Positions 62,555-64,000 of a stretch of DNA of 64,000 nucleotides are shown one piece after another. Source of the stretch: Brevibacillus parabrevis (lineage in GTDB: Bacteria; Bacillota; Bacilli; Brevibacillales; Brevibacillaceae); the NCBI RefSeq assembly GCF_003710905.1, contig NZ_RHHV01000007.1, positions 62,001-126,000 of the forward strand, read 5' to 3'. The notes below the pieces were generated by a model. It was given only the letters and a program-made list of their open reading frames with translations. It did no database searches and had not been told where the DNA came from. The translations under genes and the position numbers were made by a program. Position 1 is the stretch's first letter, and every line of letters starts with the position of its first letter.

Positions 62555-62568
62555 AGTTGCCTCCCTTT

Positions 62569-62585
62569 ATTCCGTATTATGGAAT
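62569..62585. promoter_or_regulatory. Inverted repeat ATTCC-N7-GGAAT, candidate IclR operator
   Basis: ATTCCGTATTATGGAAT is a palindrome apart from one central pair and lies 15 bases before the DDAH-like gene start (minus strand), upstream of its ribosome site. IclR-family proteins commonly bind short palindromes of this type. Confidence 0.5.
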
Positions 62586-62752
62586 ATTGTTCATATTTCG
62601 AAAAATCACTCTAAGTGTACACATTCTGATTTTGGACTGTCAATCGCTATTCCGCGCCAGATGCGGGGATTTGTGTAAAATTTTTTGCGATTCACAAAAT
62701 TGTAGCAAGTAGTTTAAGATATGAGATAGACGAGAACATAGAAAAAGGGGAA

Positions 62753-63493
62753 ATGACAGTGATTCAATCGTTTGATCGGGCGATGGCGATTGCGACGGCA
62801 CTTGCGTCGGACGAGCATAGAAAGTGGTGGACCATCAACGATTTGGCGAAAGAATGCCAGCTTCCGGTGAGTACGACTTATCGCCTCCTGTACACTTTGA
62901 TGAATCACGATTTGGTGGAGCACGATGCGGCGACGAAGCAGTACACGTTGGGAATCAGGTGGATGGAGTTTGGACTTCGCGTCCTGGATCGGATCGATTA
63001 TCGCAAAGTGATCAAACCGATGATTGAGGAGCTGGCCAGAGAAGTCGAGGAAAGCGTTTATTTCAGCCAGCCGAGCGGTTTGGAGTCGATCGTGGTCGAT
63101 CGAGTGGACAGCCAGCACAATATTCGCATCTACGATCAGCTTGGCTTGCGCATCCCGATGCACATCGGTGCAGCGAACAAGGTCGTTTTGGCGCACATGC
63201 CAGAGGAGGAAGCGAGGCAGACCGTGCTTCAGCTCGTCGGCGAGGAGGAGACGCCTGCATTTATGGAGAAGCTGGCCCAGATTCGCAAGGCTGGTTACGC
63301 GGTGAGTTTTGCGGAACGGACAGAGAATACAGCTTCTGTTGCCTCTCCGATTTTTGATTATACGCAAAAAGTAATCGGTGCTCTCAGCATCGGAATCGTC
63401 ACCTTTGATTTGAAAGAAGAGCGGTTGAACTATTTGATCGAGCGCGTGCAGGATGCTGCCCACAAAACATCGCAGCGGCTGGGGAGCATATAA
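62753..63493 (+). CDS. IclR-family transcriptional regulator
   Basis: 246 residues, ATG after AAAGGGGAA. The N-terminal winged helix (about 5-68) has WTINDLAKECQLPVSTTYRLLYTL, and the C-terminal effector domain (about 80-242) has PMHIGAANKVVLAHMPEEEA and SVASPIFDYTQKVIGALSIG. It is divergent from the DDAH-like gene (198 bases between starts), so control of that gene is the simplest reading. Confidence 0.92.
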   Translation: MTVIQSFDRAMAIATALASDEHRKWWTINDLAKECQLPVSTTYRLLYTLMNHDLVEHDAATKQYTLGIRWMEFGLRVLDRIDYRKVIKPMIEELAREVEESVYFSQPSGLESIVVDRVDSQHNIRIYDQLGLRIPMHIGAANKVVLAHMPEEEARQTVLQLVGEEETPAFMEKLAQIRKAGYAVSFAERTENTASVASPIFDYTQKVIGALSIGIVTFDLKEERLNYLIERVQDAAHKTSQRLGSI

Positions 63494-63554
63494 TTTTTCT
63501 TCGGTCCATATAATGGAAAATTTTCTGCGATATGAAAATAGCAACGTCTTTTTC

Positions 63555-63592
63555 AAGGCCGTCAGCTCGGGAAATCGGGAAACGGCCTTTCT
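63555..63592 (+). terminator. Rho-independent terminator after iclR-type gene
   Basis: AAGGCCGT and ACGGCCTT pair around a 19-base loop and are followed by TCTTG. Moderate strength. Confidence 0.55.
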
Positions 63593-63672
63593 TGATCGGC
63601 GAACTTGTATAATTGCTTCCAAAACTTTACATAGTAAAATGAAGAAAGGCATAGAGCAGGGGGCACAAGTGG

Positions 63673-64000
63673 GTGGAGCTGTTCAGTGAAAGCTTGATCG
63701 TGATCGGGCGGGTTTGCTCGATTTTGCCGCTATTGTTGATTGTGACGCTATTCATGGGAAAACGCTCGATTGGCGAGCTGCCTGTTTTTGATTTTATGGT
63801 GATCATCACGTTAGGCTCTGTGGCAGGGGCCGATATCGCCGAACCGAACGTCCACCATATCCCCATAGCTGTAGCGATTGTGACATTGGGCGTGCTGCAA
63901 CGAATCGTGTCGCAATGGTCGGTCGTTTCCAGGCGCTTTGGAAAAATGGTCACGTTTGAGCCGACGGTTGTTTATTACAACGGCGAGTTTCTCGTCGATC
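63673..64000 (+). CDS. DUF421-family membrane protein (YetF-like), partial
   Basis: The frame from GTG 63673 (weak AGGGGG upstream) runs to the window end without a stop, about 109 codons. It reads LFSESLIVIGRVCSILPLLL, VTLFMGKRSIGELPVFDFMV and ends VVYYNGEFLVD. The three N-terminal membrane helices and the GKRSIGELPVFDFMV motif are those of DUF421 proteins such as YetF/YdfR, some of which are spore-membrane proteins. The C-terminal soluble domain lies outside the window. Confidence 0.85.
   Translation, partial: MELFSESLIVIGRVCSILPLLLIVTLFMGKRSIGELPVFDFMVIITLGSVAGADIAEPNVHHIPIAVAIVTLGVLQRIVSQWSVVSRRFGKMVTFEPTVVYYNGEFLVD

Noticed and set aside
1..64000. tRNA, rRNA, CRISPR arrays, insertion sequences, att sites
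   Set aside because: I looked for cloverleaf ends, spaced repeats, transposase motifs and terminal inverted repeats and saw none.

Overview
The window looks like a chromosome segment of an aerobic, motile, endospore-forming Bacillota, most likely Brevibacillus or a close relative. This rests on a germinant-receptor operon, a four-subunit quinol oxidase operon of the Bacillus qox type, Bacillus-like arginine decarboxylase, strong AGGAGG-type ribosome sites, SigA promoters and a GC content that looks to be slightly above 50%. No rRNA, tRNA, insertion sequence, prophage or CRISPR array was seen. The species is an inference; nothing here fixes it.

Layout. 1-4314: histidine kinase and response regulator, divergent from an ABC exporter with two permeases, arranged like antimicrobial-peptide/lantibiotic self-protection modules. 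4402-6800: hydrolase, RDD membrane protein and a tiny membrane protein. 6997-13915: large LuxR-family ATP-binding regulator, then a germinant receptor operon in the order A, C, small D-like, B. 14072-20880: two very large secreted multi-domain proteins in tandem. 21060-29698: chemoreceptor, an unusual regulator, aspartate-type permease plus argH, a DUF5680 protein and speA. 29893-35544: qoxABCD, ctaB, a lipoprotein cytochrome c and a Sco protein. 35613-36500: an AT-rich foreign patch with a toxin-like fragment and a small membrane protein, abutting the remnant of an older gene. 36625-40452: MocR regulator, azoreductase remnant, nitroreductase and hydrolase opposite an HxlR regulator. 40612-44858: cobalamin riboswitch, B12-type ABC importer and a methyltransferase. 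45019-49093: divergent Suppressor-of-fused/DUF4272 pair and an ECF sigma factor with its membrane partner. 49235-51740: TetR and an SDR-hydrolase fusion. 51900-59893: peptide-binding lipoprotein, DoxX, second chemoreceptor, ECF41 sigma factor with oxidoreductase, GNAT. 60132-61537: XRE-TPR regulator with a tiny exported peptide gene. 61679-64000: DDAH-like hydrolase, IclR regulator, DUF421 protein (cut by the window end).

Most interesting point: the XRE-TPR regulator at 60132-61391 is followed 14 bases later by an unlisted 43-codon gene (61406-61537). Its product has a membrane/signal segment and two copies of ADPDW, one of them at the very C-terminus and encoded by different codons. This is the layout of an RRNPP (Rap/NprR/PlcR-like) peptide quorum-sensing pair, and I do not recognise the peptide. 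Other good leads are a candidate ECF41-type promoter upstream of the oxidoreductase that precedes the ECF41 gene, an apparently leaderless TetR gene whose operator covers its promoter and recurs before the fusion gene, and a toxin-like AT-rich insertion that cut a resident gene.
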